Assembly: GCF_003026455.1 (NCBI RefSeq)
Contig: NZ_PYMB01000003.1
Location: 372,001 to 436,000, forward strand
DNA length: 64,000 bases
Source of the DNA: Photobacterium rosenbergii
Lineage (GTDB): Bacteria > Pseudomonadota > Gammaproteobacteria > Enterobacterales > Vibrionaceae
Direction: 5' to 3'
The notes under the pieces are model-generated. The model made no database searches, had not been told where the DNA came from, and saw only the letters and a program-made list of their open reading frames with translations. The translations under genes and the position numbers were made by a program. Of the stretch, positions 45,209 through 55,047 are shown piece by piece (position 1 is the stretch's first letter; each line of letters begins with the position of its first letter).

Positions 45209-46240
45209 TTATTCCCAGTCTAGGATAACCTTGCCTGACATCCCAGAACGCATAATGTCGAAGCCTTCCTGGAAATCATCAATCTTGTAGTGGTGAGTGA
45301 TGATTGGCGTTAGATCAAGGCCTGATTGAATCAAACTTGCCATCTTATACCAAGTTTCGAACATTTCACGACCGTAGATACCCTTGATGATCAAACCTTT
45401 GAAGATCACCTGGTTCCAGTCGATGCCCATGTCTGATGGTGGAATACCTAGCAGGGCGATCTTACCACCGTGGTTCATGCTAGTTAGCATGCTGTTAAAT
45501 GCAGAAGGTACACCAGACATCTCTAGACCAACATCGAAACCTTCAGTCATGCCTAGCTCAGCCATAACGTCTTCTAGCTTCTCTTCAGCAACGTTTACTG
45601 CACGGGTAACGCCCATCTGACGTGCAAGATCCAAGCGGTATTCGTTCACATCAGTGATCACAACGTGGCGTGCACCAACGTGCTTAGCAACTGCAGCTGC
45701 CATGATACCGATTGGGCCAGCACCAGTGATCAGTACGTCTTCACCAACAAGGTCGAAAGACAATGCAGTGTGTACTGCGTTGCCGAACGGGTCAAAGATA
45801 GACGCTAGGTCGTCAGAGATACCTTCAGGGATCTTGAATGCGTTGAACGCAGGGATCACTAGGTATTCTGCGAATGCACCTTCACGGTTTACACCAACAC
45901 CTGTAGTGTTGCGACAAAGGTGGGTACGGCCACCACGGCAGTTACGGCAGTGACCACATGTGATGTGACCTTCACCCGACACACGGTCGCCAATTTCAAA
46001 GCCACGGACTTCCTGGCCAATGCCTACAACTTCACCCACATACTCGTGACCAACAACCATAGGGACAGGAATTGTCTTTTGTGACCACTCATCCCAGTTG
46101 TAGATGTGTACGTCTGTACCACAGATAGCCGTTTTCTTGATGCGGATAAGTAGATCGTTATGGCCAAGCTCAGGCTTGTCCACTTCGGTCATCCAAATGC
46201 CTTGTTCAGGCTTTAGTTTCGAAAGTGCTTTGATTTTCAT
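45209..46240 (-). CDS. tdh: L-threonine 3-dehydrogenase
   Basis: 343 residues, cytoplasmic zinc- and NAD-dependent medium-chain dehydrogenase. Oxidises threonine to 2-amino-3-ketobutyrate. Catalytic zinc ligands Cys40, His65 and Glu66 ([15 protein letters not shown]) and structural zinc Cys95, 98, 101 and 109 are all present, as is the nucleotide loop [10 protein letters not shown]. It lies 81 bases after kbl on the same strand, the usual kbl-tdh order; the two enzymes act in sequence. Confidence 0.96.
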   Translation of the reverse strand: MKIKALSKLKPEQGIWMTEVDKPELGHNDLLIRIKKTAICGTDVHIYNWDEWSQKTIPVPMVVGHEYVGEVVGIGQEVRGFEIGDRVSGEGHITCGHCRNCRGGRTHLCRNTTGVGVNREGAFAEYLVIPAFNAFKIPEGISDDLASIFDPFGNAVHTALSFDLVGEDVLITGAGPIGIMAAAVAKHVGARHVVITDVNEYRLDLARQMGVTRAVNVAEEKLEDVMAELGMTEGFDVGLEMSGVPSAFNSMLTSMNHGGKIALLGIPPSDMGIDWNQVIFKGLIIKGIYGREMFETWYKMASLIQSGLDLTPIITHHYKIDDFQEGFDIMRSGMSGKVILDWE

Positions 46241-46321
46241 TATTTGTTCCTACTGCAGGGTAGAATTGCAAGGGCTGATACATTGCCAGCCCTTTGCCCT
46301 TGAACTACTGGGAATATGGGC

Positions 46322-47515
46322 TTAAATGATGCCCATGTCTTTGCCCACTTCAATGAAGGCATCGATAGCTTTGTCTAGTTGCTCTGGAGAGTGAGCCGCT
46401 GACATCTGAGTACGGATACGTGCTTGGCCTTTTGGTACTACAGGGAAAGAGAAACCAATAACGTAGATACCTTTCGCAAGTGCACGCTCGGCAAATTCAG
46501 CCGCAACTTTTGCATCACCCAGCATGATTGGGATGATAGCGTGGTCAGCACCGCCCATAGTGAAGCCAGCCGCTTCCATACGTGTACGGAAGTGCTCAGA
46601 GTTTGACCATAGGCGATCACGTAGGTCACCGCTTTCTTTCAGCAGGTCAATAACGCGAATAGAAGCGTTAACGATAGCTGGCGCAACAGAGTTAGAGAAT
46701 AGGTACGGACGAGAACGCTGACGTAGCCAGTCGATGACTTCTTTCTTACCAGAAGTGTAACCGCCTGAAGCACCACCCATTGCCTTGCCTAGGGTACCTG
46801 TGATGATGTCGATACGGTCAACCACATCGTGGAACTCGTGCGTACCGGCACCGGTTTTACCCATGAAACCAACAGCGTGAGAGTCATCAACCATCACTAG
46901 TGCACCGTACTTGTCAGCAAGGTCACAGATTGCAGGTAGGTTGGCAACAACGCCGTCCATAGAGAATACGCCGTCAGTTACGATAAGCGTATTGCGGGCA
47001 CCCGCTTCTTTAGCGGCAATCAGCTGCTGCTCAAGCTCTTCCATGTTGTTGTTCGCGTAACGGAAGCGCATTGCTTTACAAAGGCGAACACCATCGATGA
47101 TAGAGGCATGGTTCAATGCGTCAGAGATGATCGCATCTTCTTTACCAAGAATAGTTTCGAACAGGCCAGCATTGGCATCGAAGCAAGATGTGTAAAGAAT
47201 AGTATCTTCTTTACCTAGGAATTCAGATAGTTTCTGCTCAAGCTCTTTGTGGATGTCTTGAGTACCACAGATAAAGCGAACAGATGCCATACCGAAACCG
47301 TGCTTATCCATACCTTCCTGACCTGCTTTGATTAGCTCAGGGTGGTTAGCAAGACCAAGGTAGTTGTTGGCACAGAAGTTAAGTACTTCTTCACCCGTGC
47401 TGATTTCAACAGCAGCTTTTTGCTGAGATGTAATTACACGCTCAGATTTGTACAGACCTTCAGCTTTTACTTCTTCTATTTGCTGTTTGATTTGATCATA
47501 GAATGCGGCAGACAT
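46322..47515 (-). CDS. kbl: Glycine C-acetyltransferase (2-amino-3-ketobutyrate CoA ligase)
   Basis: 398 residues, PLP enzyme of the α-oxoamine synthase family. Splits 2-amino-3-ketobutyrate with CoA into glycine and acetyl-CoA, preventing loss of the unstable Tdh product. The PLP lysine is in [24 protein letters not shown] carries the cofactor Asp/His pair. The frame opens ~40 codons earlier, but the ATG at 47515 with GAGGAAC upstream matches the family start MSAAFYDQ. First gene of kbl-tdh, divergent from a LysR regulator. Confidence 0.96.
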   Translation of the reverse strand: MSAAFYDQIKQQIEEVKAEGLYKSERVITSQQKAAVEISTGEEVLNFCANNYLGLANHPELIKAGQEGMDKHGFGMASVRFICGTQDIHKELEQKLSEFLGKEDTILYTSCFDANAGLFETILGKEDAIISDALNHASIIDGVRLCKAMRFRYANNNMEELEQQLIAAKEAGARNTLIVTDGVFSMDGVVANLPAICDLADKYGALVMVDDSHAVGFMGKTGAGTHEFHDVVDRIDIITGTLGKAMGGASGGYTSGKKEVIDWLRQRSRPYLFSNSVAPAIVNASIRVIDLLKESGDLRDRLWSNSEHFRTRMEAAGFTMGGADHAIIPIMLGDAKVAAEFAERALAKGIYVIGFSFPVVPKGQARIRTQMSAAHSPEQLDKAIDAFIEVGKDMGII

Positions 47516-47630
47516 GATGTTCCTCACAATAATATCGTTTGCCAGTCGCCACCGATTGACAACCAGCACAAATACGCGTGTAAAACGCCTATTTGAGCAA
47601 TATTTCCATTTATAGATTAGGTGATTTACC

Positions 47631-47643
47631 TGCAATTAATGCA
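47631..47643. promoter_or_regulatory. Candidate LysR-type operator (T-N11-A) in the kbl/lysR gap
   Basis: TGCAATTAATGCA fits the T-N11-A form with GCA/TGC dyad. It lies 116 bases before kbl and 87 before the LysR gene, a typical position for a divergent LysR-controlled promoter. No footprint knowledge; candidate only. Confidence 0.35.
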
Positions 47644-47729
47644 ATTTCACAGGATCTTTGAACTACAGCCATTCTAATCAAAGAGTATTCAGACTATTAT
47701 CCCCTCTCGTGGAAAAGGTCTCGTGAATT

Positions 47730-48653
47730 ATGGACACAAATAAACTAATCGCCTTAATGCCTGAATTGGCAGTCTTTAAAATAGTTGTTGATGAAGGCAG
47801 CTTTACTGCTGCAGCAAGAAAGCTTGGTGTCACCCCTTCGGCTTTGAGCAAACAGCTTTCCCGATTGGAACAGACCTTATCAACCAAACTGCTCGAACGT
47901 ACTACCCGCAAGCTAGTAATCACGCAGTCGGGCAAGGGTATCTACGATCAATGCTGTGCATTGCTAGAAGCGACCAAGCAAATTGTCGAGTTCACCAGCT
48001 CAGAGCACGAAACGCCTTCAGGCTCAGTTACTGTAGCAGCGCCGAAAGCTTTCTTGAGTATCGTCCTGCAACCTATGGTTCTGCCTTTCTTGACCCAATA
48101 CCCTGATATCGAGCTAAAACTCAAAGCTAGGGATGGTGACATAGACCTTATTTCCGAAGGTATCGATGTCGTTTTTCGCCTCACAGAAAAACCCACCGAA
48201 GGCTTGGTCTTGAAGCAGCTTGGAAAAGTCAGTTTGAGCTTATGTGCTAGCCCAGATTATCTTGAGCAACGAGGTACACCTACTCACCCGACGGAACTGT
48301 TGGACCACGACTGCCTCTACTTGGGTGAAACCACAACCGACCATATCTGGGATTTCGTCAAAGATGGCGAGATGCACACTATCCCCGTCAAAGGGCGCTA
48401 CGCGGTCAATCATTCCCAAATGCGCTTACGCGGTGTCATGGATGGCTTAGGGATAGGCATTTTCCCAGACTTTGTTATCAAACAGGCCCTCGAAGAAAAC
48501 GAGGTCAAGCCGGTATTGGAAGATTGGACTATCAAAGGTAATTACCAGGGGGATATCGCCTTGCAATTCGCCCAAACCAAATTCATGCCAGCACGTCTCC
48601 GTGTGTTTATCGACTATGTTGCTGAGCATATGGCAAAGTACACCGTTTCCTAA
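47730..48653 (+). CDS. LysR-family transcriptional regulator beside kbl-tdh
   Basis: 307 residues. N-terminal winged helix (~8-67; VDEGSFTAAARKLGVTPSALSKQLSRLE) and C-terminal substrate-binding domain (~95-300; SGSVTVAAPKAFLSIVLQPM...). It belongs to the CrgA-like subgroup judging by the LSRLEQTLSTKLLERTTRKL region. Its divergent position next to kbl suggests control of threonine catabolism; similar genes sit beside kbl-tdh in vibrios. Effector unknown. Confidence 0.88.
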   Translation: MDTNKLIALMPELAVFKIVVDEGSFTAAARKLGVTPSALSKQLSRLEQTLSTKLLERTTRKLVITQSGKGIYDQCCALLEATKQIVEFTSSEHETPSGSVTVAAPKAFLSIVLQPMVLPFLTQYPDIELKLKARDGDIDLISEGIDVVFRLTEKPTEGLVLKQLGKVSLSLCASPDYLEQRGTPTHPTELLDHDCLYLGETTTDHIWDFVKDGEMHTIPVKGRYAVNHSQMRLRGVMDGLGIGIFPDFVIKQALEENEVKPVLEDWTIKGNYQGDIALQFAQTKFMPARLRVFIDYVAEHMAKYTVS

Positions 48654-48849
48654 CCCTTATAGTGGGAGTGTTCCCTCCCGCTTCCCCTGCCCTCCGGCAC
48701 TTGGTATATACTAAAAGGCACAACAATGAGACAAGATTTGCACCTTTGATCCAATCCGACAAGTATGTCGTTAGTTATTGGCAGCAGCGTTGAATATTAC
48801 CCAGCGCCATCACCGGCTTTCCACCGTACCACTAGGAAGGAAGACGACA

Positions 48850-49299
48850 ATGAGTAAGCTGTTTCAAAATCTGTTAGCGACGATCGTATTGGTATTTAGT
48901 GCAAACGCACTCTCCTATCCTATGGGATCCATGCACTGGAACCATCGCAGTATTCTCTACTTCGCCCCCGAAAAAGACCAACACGTCAATACCTTCATAA
49001 AAGAATCCTTGATGCATGATTGTATGTTGCAAGAGCGGGATATTGTCGTTGTTGTGATGACCAAAGATGGTTTCAATAAGCCTTCGGATGTTTTCAGCCC
49101 AGAAGATATCGTCAGGTTAGAAAAGCTCTACAAGGTATCCCGAAACGAACATACCGCTATCCTGATTGGTAAAGATGGTCTGGAAAAATACCGCTGGAAC
49201 GAGCAAACCAATTGGCAGCACATCACCCAGTTGGTCGACAGTATGCCAATGCGCAAAAAAGAAATCGCATATACCTCAAACAGCCGCTGCTCTATCTAG
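48850..49299 (+). CDS. DUF4174 family exported protein
   Basis: 149 residues. Signal peptide ~1-22 (LLATIVLVFSANALS). The mature part has a thioredoxin-like DUF4174 pattern: MHWNHRSILYFAPEKDQ, LQERDIVVVVMTKDG and HTAILIGKDGLEKYRWNE, but no CXXC redox pair. Possibly periplasmic; function unknown. AGGAAGGAAGAC precedes the ATG; an upstream in-frame start is ignored. Single gene. Confidence 0.78.
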   Translation: MSKLFQNLLATIVLVFSANALSYPMGSMHWNHRSILYFAPEKDQHVNTFIKESLMHDCMLQERDIVVVVMTKDGFNKPSDVFSPEDIVRLEKLYKVSRNEHTAILIGKDGLEKYRWNEQTNWQHITQLVDSMPMRKKEIAYTSNSRCSI

Positions 49300-49452
49300 C
49301 AGCGGTAAGTCATTTCTCCGCAAAAATACGACATAACAGACATTTCACTCTACGCCCCCGCCTACGCCTGAATTTTTTGAATCGGGAGGATTCATTTTTG
49401 CAATAAAACCATTATGGTATTGAGAACATCGACTTCTGAGGGCGGAATAACA

Positions 49453-51309
49453 ATGACGACTAAGCCTTTTTTTTACCACGGACAGGACAAGCAATGGGTA
49501 ACAGTGTCAGAGAATACCCTAACTCTGACGCTAGCTAGCGAAGCAGATACCCTCATTTCCACCATCTTCATTCGTTGTGAGCCAGACAATGAAGAAATGC
49601 TCATTGATATGGAAAAAGGGAAAACCGATGGCAGACTCCAATACTGGCATGGTCAAATCCCACTGAATAAAGACAAAGCGTTAACTCATTACTGTTTCAA
49701 AGTGATGCAAAATAGCCGCCAGTGGTGGCTAGACAGTAAAGGGATCAACCCTCGTATGCCGGGCCGAGAGTCCCATTTCAAGTACAACGCCCAGCACCAG
49801 CCTCCTCAATGGGTCAAGAACCAAGTCTTCTACCAGATCTTCCCTGACCGCTTTAACAACGGGGACCCATCAATCAGTGTGGTAGATAATGAGTACTACC
49901 TAAAAGGCGATGAAAAGCCGACTATCGCCAAAAAATGGGGTGCGCCGGTCTCAGATTCTCATGACAGCAATGGGCCGAATGAATTTTATGGCGGAGACCT
50001 GAAAGGTATCGAAGATAAGTTGGACTATCTACAATCTCTAGGGGTCACAGCGCTTTACCTAAACCCTATCTTCCAAGCTCCAAGTAATCATAAATACGAT
50101 ACCACCGACTACACCTGTATCGACCCGCATCTGGGTACCAACGAACAGTTTGGTAAGATGGTAGACAACTTGCATCAGCGCGATATGAAGATTGTGTTGG
50201 ATGCCGTCTATAACCACACTTCGGTTAATCACCCTTGGTTTAACCGCTATCAACAACCGCAAGAAACGGTGGGCGCATTTGGCAACCCAGACTCCCCTTT
50301 TCGTGACTATTACCAATTCGATGGCGAAAGTAACAACTACATTGGTTGGAAAGGGATTGATTCGCTGCCAAAACTCAATTTCTCAAACCCTGAAGTACAA
50401 GACTATATCTATGCTGGTGAGGATGCCGTCATCAAGCAATGGCTCCGCCCACCTTACAACATCGACGGCTGGCGCTTTGATGTCATCCATATGCTGGGCG
50501 AAGGTGTGGGTGCGGCGAACAATGCCCATTATGTCAAAGCCTTCCGTAACGCGGCGAAATCAGTAAACCCGGAGTGTTATGTACTGGGTGAGCACTTCTT
50601 CGAAGCCACCAACTGGCTCGAGGGCGATCAAGAAGATGGCGCAATGAATTACTATGGTTTTGCCCATCCAGTGCGCGCCTTCTTTGCCAACAAAGATATT
50701 GCCTACCATAACTGTAAAATTGACGCGGCCGAGTTCGCCGAATGGTTGGAAGAAGTTCGTGGCAAAGTGCCGTGGCATAACCAGTTAGCCCAGCTCAACC
50801 AGTTGGACAGCCATGATACCATGCGTTTTTTGACCACCCTAAACGGTGATCAAGACACTATGAGGCTAGCCCTGTTGATGCTGTTTACCTATGTGGGTAC
50901 ACCATGTATTTACTACGGTACCGAGGTTGCGCTAGAAGGCGGACATGATCCAGACAACCGCCGCTGTTTCCCGTGGGAACGTACAGAATCGCCTAACTCA
51001 ACCTTCGATTTTGTCAGTAAGCTTATCGAGACACGAAAGTCCCATTTGGCGTTACAAGAAGGTAGCATCCAATGGCTGTATGCAGAGCAACAACAATTGG
51101 CTTATGCTCGTAAGCTGGAAGGAAAGCAATTAATCACCCTGATTAACAATAGTGACTCATCCAAAGCGATCACTCTACCGATTTGGCAATTAGGCTTGCC
51201 GGAGGATAAGGTGTTAACCGACCTGTTAACTGGCGACGAATGGGAATGCAAAGACGGTGAGCTAAACATCACCTTAGCTGGTAAAGAAGGCTTATTACTA
51301 AGCGCATAA
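49453..51309 (+). CDS. malZ: Maltodextrin glucosidase MalZ (GH13)
   Basis: 618 residues, cytoplasmic α-glucosidase of family GH13 that removes glucose from the reducing end of maltodextrins. An N-terminal β-sandwich (~1-110) is followed by the (βα)8 barrel. Catalytic residues are visible: nucleophile Asp in GWRFDVIHM, acid Glu in VLGEHFFE and Asp in LDSHDTMRF. QVFYQIFPDRFNNGDP marks the MalZ/neopullulanase subgroup. The start at 49453 is preferred over an upstream frame opening because the family N-terminus begins there. No other maltose genes are adjacent. Confidence 0.87.
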   Translation: MTTKPFFYHGQDKQWVTVSENTLTLTLASEADTLISTIFIRCEPDNEEMLIDMEKGKTDGRLQYWHGQIPLNKDKALTHYCFKVMQNSRQWWLDSKGINPRMPGRESHFKYNAQHQPPQWVKNQVFYQIFPDRFNNGDPSISVVDNEYYLKGDEKPTIAKKWGAPVSDSHDSNGPNEFYGGDLKGIEDKLDYLQSLGVTALYLNPIFQAPSNHKYDTTDYTCIDPHLGTNEQFGKMVDNLHQRDMKIVLDAVYNHTSVNHPWFNRYQQPQETVGAFGNPDSPFRDYYQFDGESNNYIGWKGIDSLPKLNFSNPEVQDYIYAGEDAVIKQWLRPPYNIDGWRFDVIHMLGEGVGAANNAHYVKAFRNAAKSVNPECYVLGEHFFEATNWLEGDQEDGAMNYYGFAHPVRAFFANKDIAYHNCKIDAAEFAEWLEEVRGKVPWHNQLAQLNQLDSHDTMRFLTTLNGDQDTMRLALLMLFTYVGTPCIYYGTEVALEGGHDPDNRRCFPWERTESPNSTFDFVSKLIETRKSHLALQEGSIQWLYAEQQQLAYARKLEGKQLITLINNSDSSKAITLPIWQLGLPEDKVLTDLLTGDEWECKDGELNITLAGKEGLLLSA

Positions 51310-51356
51310 CACTGAGTGTATGAGCAACATTGCTCTCTACATAAGAACTTAATCAG

Positions 51357-51389
51357 GCCCTTATCATTCGCCATATTGATAAGGGCTTT
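51357..51389. terminator. Terminator, malZ / hybrid kinase
   Basis: Ten-base stem GCCCTTATCA / TGATAAGGGC with a ten-base loop, followed by TTTAA. Lies in the gap between convergent genes and touches the kinase stop codon. Confidence 0.75.
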
Positions 51390-53007
51390 AACTTACCGCA
51401 TCTGCACTCAACACACTAAGCAAAGTACTGAACAAATTAATTTTGATAATGGGCTTTGCTAAATATGCATCCATTCCAGCATCAAAACATTGTTGCTTTT
51501 CGCTTTCCAACACGTTGGCCGTTAGGGCGATAATTGGGAGCTGCGCACAATTTTGCTTTTCGCGGATTTTTCTTGTTGCTTCTAATCCTCCCATTACGGG
51601 CATTTGGCAATCCATTAAGATGAGATCCGGTAGGTTTTTATCTAGGTAGTTAACCGCCTCTTCACCATTGTCGACCACATCAATATTGCACAGCCCCATA
51701 GATTTGAGGAATGCAATCACGAGTTGTTGGTTGACGTACTGATCTTCAGCCACGAGTATCCGACAGTGAGAGAACTTGGATAAGTCACAGACTTCATCAC
51801 TACTAAGAGCAACCGACTGGGGCTCAGTCGTATTCAACGCTTTTTTTAACCTCAAGCGGAACGAGAACTCGCTCCCGACGCCTTTTTGGCTAACCACCTT
51901 TAATTTGGACCCGAGTAAATCACAGAGACGACTCGACACTGCAAGCCCTAACCCCGTACCGCCATATTGACGAGAGATAGAACCGTCAATTTGACTGTAT
52001 GCATCAAATATTTCCTCACATTGACAATCGGAGATGCCGATCCCGCTGTCAATCACCCTGATACAAACTTCAATTTCATTCGCCTCTTCACGCAACCAAT
52101 CGATGCTGACCTTAACAAACCCTTGATCTGTAAACTTAACCGCGTTACTCAGTAAATTAGTCAATATTTGCCGTAGGTGCTGCCCATCGGCATGAACATC
52201 GCAGCGCTCTTCTTCCGGTAAGTTCACCTCAATTTTCAATCCTTTCAGGCTAGCCTCTTGCGCTACAGAGTTAACGCAAGATTGAACCAAACGAGATAAA
52301 TTACAATCACTTTCACAGAGCTCAACCCGGTCGCTTTCTAACCTTGAAAAATTAAGCACTTCATTGATTAAGGTGAGTAAAGTGAAAGCGGAATCCTTAA
52401 TATATTCGACCTGCTGGTTTGATTCCCGACCAAGGTTCTTTTGCTGTAGACATTGAATGAAACCGAGTATGCCATTCATAGGAGTGCGAAGCTCATGGCT
52501 CATATTTGCCATAAACTCAGACTTTACCTGATATGCCTTTTTAAGTTGGATTGACTGTCGTTCCAACGCCTCATTGAGCTGCAAGAGCTTGTTATTACGA
52601 TAAAATAGCTTGGAGTCGACGGATTGGATTTGTCGTGCAAGATGGCCTATTTCAGAATCTTTGTCGGTCAACTCTTGCAGGGTCACCTGGCCTTTCCCAA
52701 CTAAGGAAAGTTGTTCCGCCATTAAAGCAATTGGGCGTGTTACCCGTGAGTGAAAGAGATAACCTGCTACCAAGACGAATATAGTCAGTGGGAGAAGTAG
52801 ATTAACCAGAATAAACACTGATGATGGTGGGCTTTCACTGCTAACCAATAACATCAACATTGCAGTCATCAATAGCAAACTCAAAGATACAACCCCCATC
52901 AAGATTAAGAACTTGCGGGTCAACAATTGGCGATATAGCCCTAATAGCGAAGAGGACAATAAAGAGGAAATTTTCTCAGATGCGGTTACTGCACGTTTAT
53001 CCACCAT
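51388..53007 (-). CDS. Hybrid sensor histidine kinase (HAMP-HisKA-HATPase-REC)
   Basis: 539 residues. Two membrane helices (~33-54, ~65-86) with almost no periplasmic loop, then HAMP (~86-138), HisKA with phospho-acceptor His171 (NMSHELRTPMNG), HATPase (NLLSNAVKFT, DSGIGI, GGTGLGLAV) and a C-terminal receiver with Asp466 (LILMDCQMPVMGG). With so small a loop it probably senses something in the membrane or cytoplasm. No Hpt domain or partner regulator is encoded next to it, so its phosphorelay partner is elsewhere. Confidence 0.92.
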   Translation of the reverse strand: MVDKRAVTASEKISSLLSSSLLGLYRQLLTRKFLILMGVVSLSLLLMTAMLMLLVSSESPPSSVFILVNLLLPLTIFVLVAGYLFHSRVTRPIALMAEQLSLVGKGQVTLQELTDKDSEIGHLARQIQSVDSKLFYRNNKLLQLNEALERQSIQLKKAYQVKSEFMANMSHELRTPMNGILGFIQCLQQKNLGRESNQQVEYIKDSAFTLLTLINEVLNFSRLESDRVELCESDCNLSRLVQSCVNSVAQEASLKGLKIEVNLPEEERCDVHADGQHLRQILTNLLSNAVKFTDQGFVKVSIDWLREEANEIEVCIRVIDSGIGISDCQCEEIFDAYSQIDGSISRQYGGTGLGLAVSSRLCDLLGSKLKVVSQKGVGSEFSFRLRLKKALNTTEPQSVALSSDEVCDLSKFSHCRILVAEDQYVNQQLVIAFLKSMGLCNIDVVDNGEEAVNYLDKNLPDLILMDCQMPVMGGLEATRKIREKQNCAQLPIIALTANVLESEKQQCFDAGMDAYLAKPIIKINLFSTLLSVLSADAVS

Positions 53008-53404
53008 CTTACTCCTGTAAATCTTATCGACGAAAAGTCCTGACTATTTTAAGAAAGCAAGATGCGCACCAATAAATAACAAACATAAGCATCTGTTTTT
53101 AATAAATAAAATAATAATCAAACTCCCAGTTACGGATAATCACCAATTTGAGAGTCAAATTGCTAACACTATTTGTTATCGCTCAAAAATAAGTCTGAAC
53201 ATTTTTTACGGGCCACAGAATCACAGCAACAAAAAGCTTGCGTTACATCACTGTTTCAACTTGCTCAAGATCACATTTCTAACCCGTTAATTTTACTAGG
53301 ATAAAAACCGCGCAAACGTTACACTCTTCGCCATAAAATCTATAACAAAAAAATTACAAACCGCTCTGCGGTCTCTTCCCTAACGTGAAAGGTCCTAACT
53401 AACG
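53008..53404. other. Divergent control region between hybrid kinase and GAPDH genes
   Basis: 397 bases, AT-rich, no gene. It contains the palindrome at 53144-53162; a TCACA half-site near 53270 is not a full CRP site. Both genes should have promoters here. Confidence 0.5.
53144..53162. promoter_or_regulatory. Perfect palindrome CAATTTGA-GAG-TCAAATTG
   Basis: Eight-base arms with a three-base spacer, lying 137 bases upstream of the kinase start and 243 upstream of the GAPDH start. The 19-base symmetry is operator-like. No consensus known to me fits exactly. Confidence 0.35.
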
Positions 53405-54844
53405 ATGAGTCCAGAAAAATACCTTCTAGACTGGCAAACAAGCCAAACCAATGCTGAATCTATTTCCCCGCTACTGGGACAGCTATACCGACAGAAAGGC
53501 GTTGAAGTCCTAATGTTCGGCAAGCAGATCGTAAATACCTCAGTTATCGATATCGTTAAATCCCACCGTCTTTCCCGCCGCTACACTGGCTCTGAATTGT
53601 CGCCAGCCCAAACGCTGCCTTTGATCCAAACACTGGCAACCCTTGATCTATCACCATGCCGAGTCGATGTTGGCCAACTTGCACATAGCTACTGGTCTAC
53701 CAATGACGATGAGAACAATATCAGTGACTTCCTACAGACCGCTTTACTGGAATCACTAAACAGCACGCAATCTGTTGAAACCCGTGATGTGGTGCTTTAC
53801 GGCTTTGGTCGTATCGGTCGCCTACTTGCAAGACTGCTGGTAGAGAAAAGTGGCCAGGGCTACCCGCTTCGCCTCAAAGCCATTGTGGTTCGTGGCGGTA
53901 AAGATGGCGACTTAGAAAAACGTGCGAGCTTACTACGTCGTGACTCGGTACACGGCCCGTTCAACGGCAGCATTACCGTTGATGAAAACCGCAAAGCAAT
54001 CATCGTCAACGGCAACTATATCCAGGTTATCTACGCCAATAGCCCAGCCGAAGTTGATTACACCGCGTTCGGTATTCATAACGCACTTGTTGTTGATAAC
54101 ACAGGTATGTGGCGAGACCGAGAAGGACTAACCCAGCACTTAGGCTGCAACGGCGCAGAAAAAGTGCTACTGACTGCACCAGGTAAAGGTGACCTGAAAA
54201 ATGTCGTATTCGGGGTCAATGAATCAGTCATTCAAGAAGATGACACCATTGTCTCGGCAGCCAGCTGTACCACCAATGCTATTACGCCAATCCTGAAAGC
54301 GATTAACGATAAGTACGGCATTGACTCCGGTCACATCGAAACTGTGCACTCGTTCACCAATGATCAGAACCTAATTGATAACTTCCATAAGGGAGAACGC
54401 CGCGGTCGCTCCGCTTCGCTGAACATGGTTCTGACCTCTACCGGTGCAGCGAAAGCAGTTGCCAAAGCGCTACCTGAACTGGCTGGTAAGCTAACTGGTA
54501 ATGCGATCCGTGTACCGACCCCGAACGTCTCAATGGCCGTCGCAAACCTCAACCTAAACAGCGTGGCTGAAAAAGACGAGCTTAATGCTTACCTGCGTGA
54601 CATGGCACTTAACTCGCCGCTGTCTGGTCAAATCGACTACACAGAATCAACCGAGATTGTTTCATGTGACATCGTTGGCTCCCGCCATGCCGGTGTGGTC
54701 GATGGCGCAGCGACCATCGCCCAGGACAAACGCTGTGTGCTTTATATCTGGTACGACAACGAGTTTGGCTACAGCTGTCAGGTTGTTCACTGTATGGAAC
54801 AAATGATGGGTGTACGCTACAAGACTTACCCTGAAGTGAAATAG
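53405..54844 (+). CDS. Glyceraldehyde-3-phosphate dehydrogenase, long form
   Basis: 479 residues instead of the usual ~331. Residues 1-127 are an extra N-terminal domain (LLDWQTSQTNAESISPLLGQLY...). The NAD-binding fold starts at YGFGRIGRLLARLL (132-145), and the catalytic Cys288 is in SAASCTTNAITP, followed by the phosphate-binding HSFTNDQ and RRGRSAS segments. It should interconvert glyceraldehyde-3-phosphate and 1,3-bisphosphoglycerate. Long-form GAPDHs occur in vibrios and relatives next to ordinary GapA and may favour gluconeogenesis. AAGGTCC lies before the ATG. Own terminator downstream. Confidence 0.88.
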   Translation: MSPEKYLLDWQTSQTNAESISPLLGQLYRQKGVEVLMFGKQIVNTSVIDIVKSHRLSRRYTGSELSPAQTLPLIQTLATLDLSPCRVDVGQLAHSYWSTNDDENNISDFLQTALLESLNSTQSVETRDVVLYGFGRIGRLLARLLVEKSGQGYPLRLKAIVVRGGKDGDLEKRASLLRRDSVHGPFNGSITVDENRKAIIVNGNYIQVIYANSPAEVDYTAFGIHNALVVDNTGMWRDREGLTQHLGCNGAEKVLLTAPGKGDLKNVVFGVNESVIQEDDTIVSAASCTTNAITPILKAINDKYGIDSGHIETVHSFTNDQNLIDNFHKGERRGRSASLNMVLTSTGAAKAVAKALPELAGKLTGNAIRVPTPNVSMAVANLNLNSVAEKDELNAYLRDMALNSPLSGQIDYTESTEIVSCDIVGSRHAGVVDGAATIAQDKRCVLYIWYDNEFGYSCQVVHCMEQMMGVRYKTYPEVK

Positions 54845-54858
54845 AGTTTGCTAATCAC

Positions 54859-54890
54859 CTCAAGCTACTGACGAGAGTGGGTAGCTTGAG
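54859..54890 (+). repeat. Inverted repeat just after the GAPDH gene
   Basis: CTCAAGCTAC (54859-54868) and GTAGCTTGAG (54881-54890) are exact complements with a 12-base loop, 15 bases after the stop codon. No T-run follows. It may protect the mRNA 3' end ahead of the real terminator at 54937. Confidence 0.5.
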
Positions 54891-54936
54891 ACTATTTCCC
54901 TTCCACCACTACAACAATAATATTCCTAGCACTTTT

Positions 54937-54966
54937 GCCGCCTGTTTCCTGGCGGCTTTCTTTTTT
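54937..54966 (+). terminator. Intrinsic terminator of the GAPDH gene
   Basis: Stem GCCGCC / GGCGGC with an eight-base loop, followed by TTTCTTTTTT. Its presence inside the upstream extension of the next frame shows that the kinase gene starts later, at 55048. Confidence 0.88.
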
Positions 54967-55047
54967 CAACCATATTGTTTAGGTTGCTTAAATTGCGTAA
55001 AGCGTAATACCCTCAAGAAGCGGCACTTCACTTCGGACTCGTTTGAA

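Noticed and set aside
49378-49399. MalT box upstream of malZ
   Set aside because: TCGGGAGGATTC only partly fits GGGGA(T/G)GAGG and is better explained as a small hairpin TGAATC-GGGAG-GATTCA followed by T5.
54877-55047. 57-codon N-terminal extension of the histidine kinase
   Set aside because: Would span the intrinsic terminator of the GAPDH gene at 54937-54966; the ATG at 55048 gives a normal membrane-sensor start.
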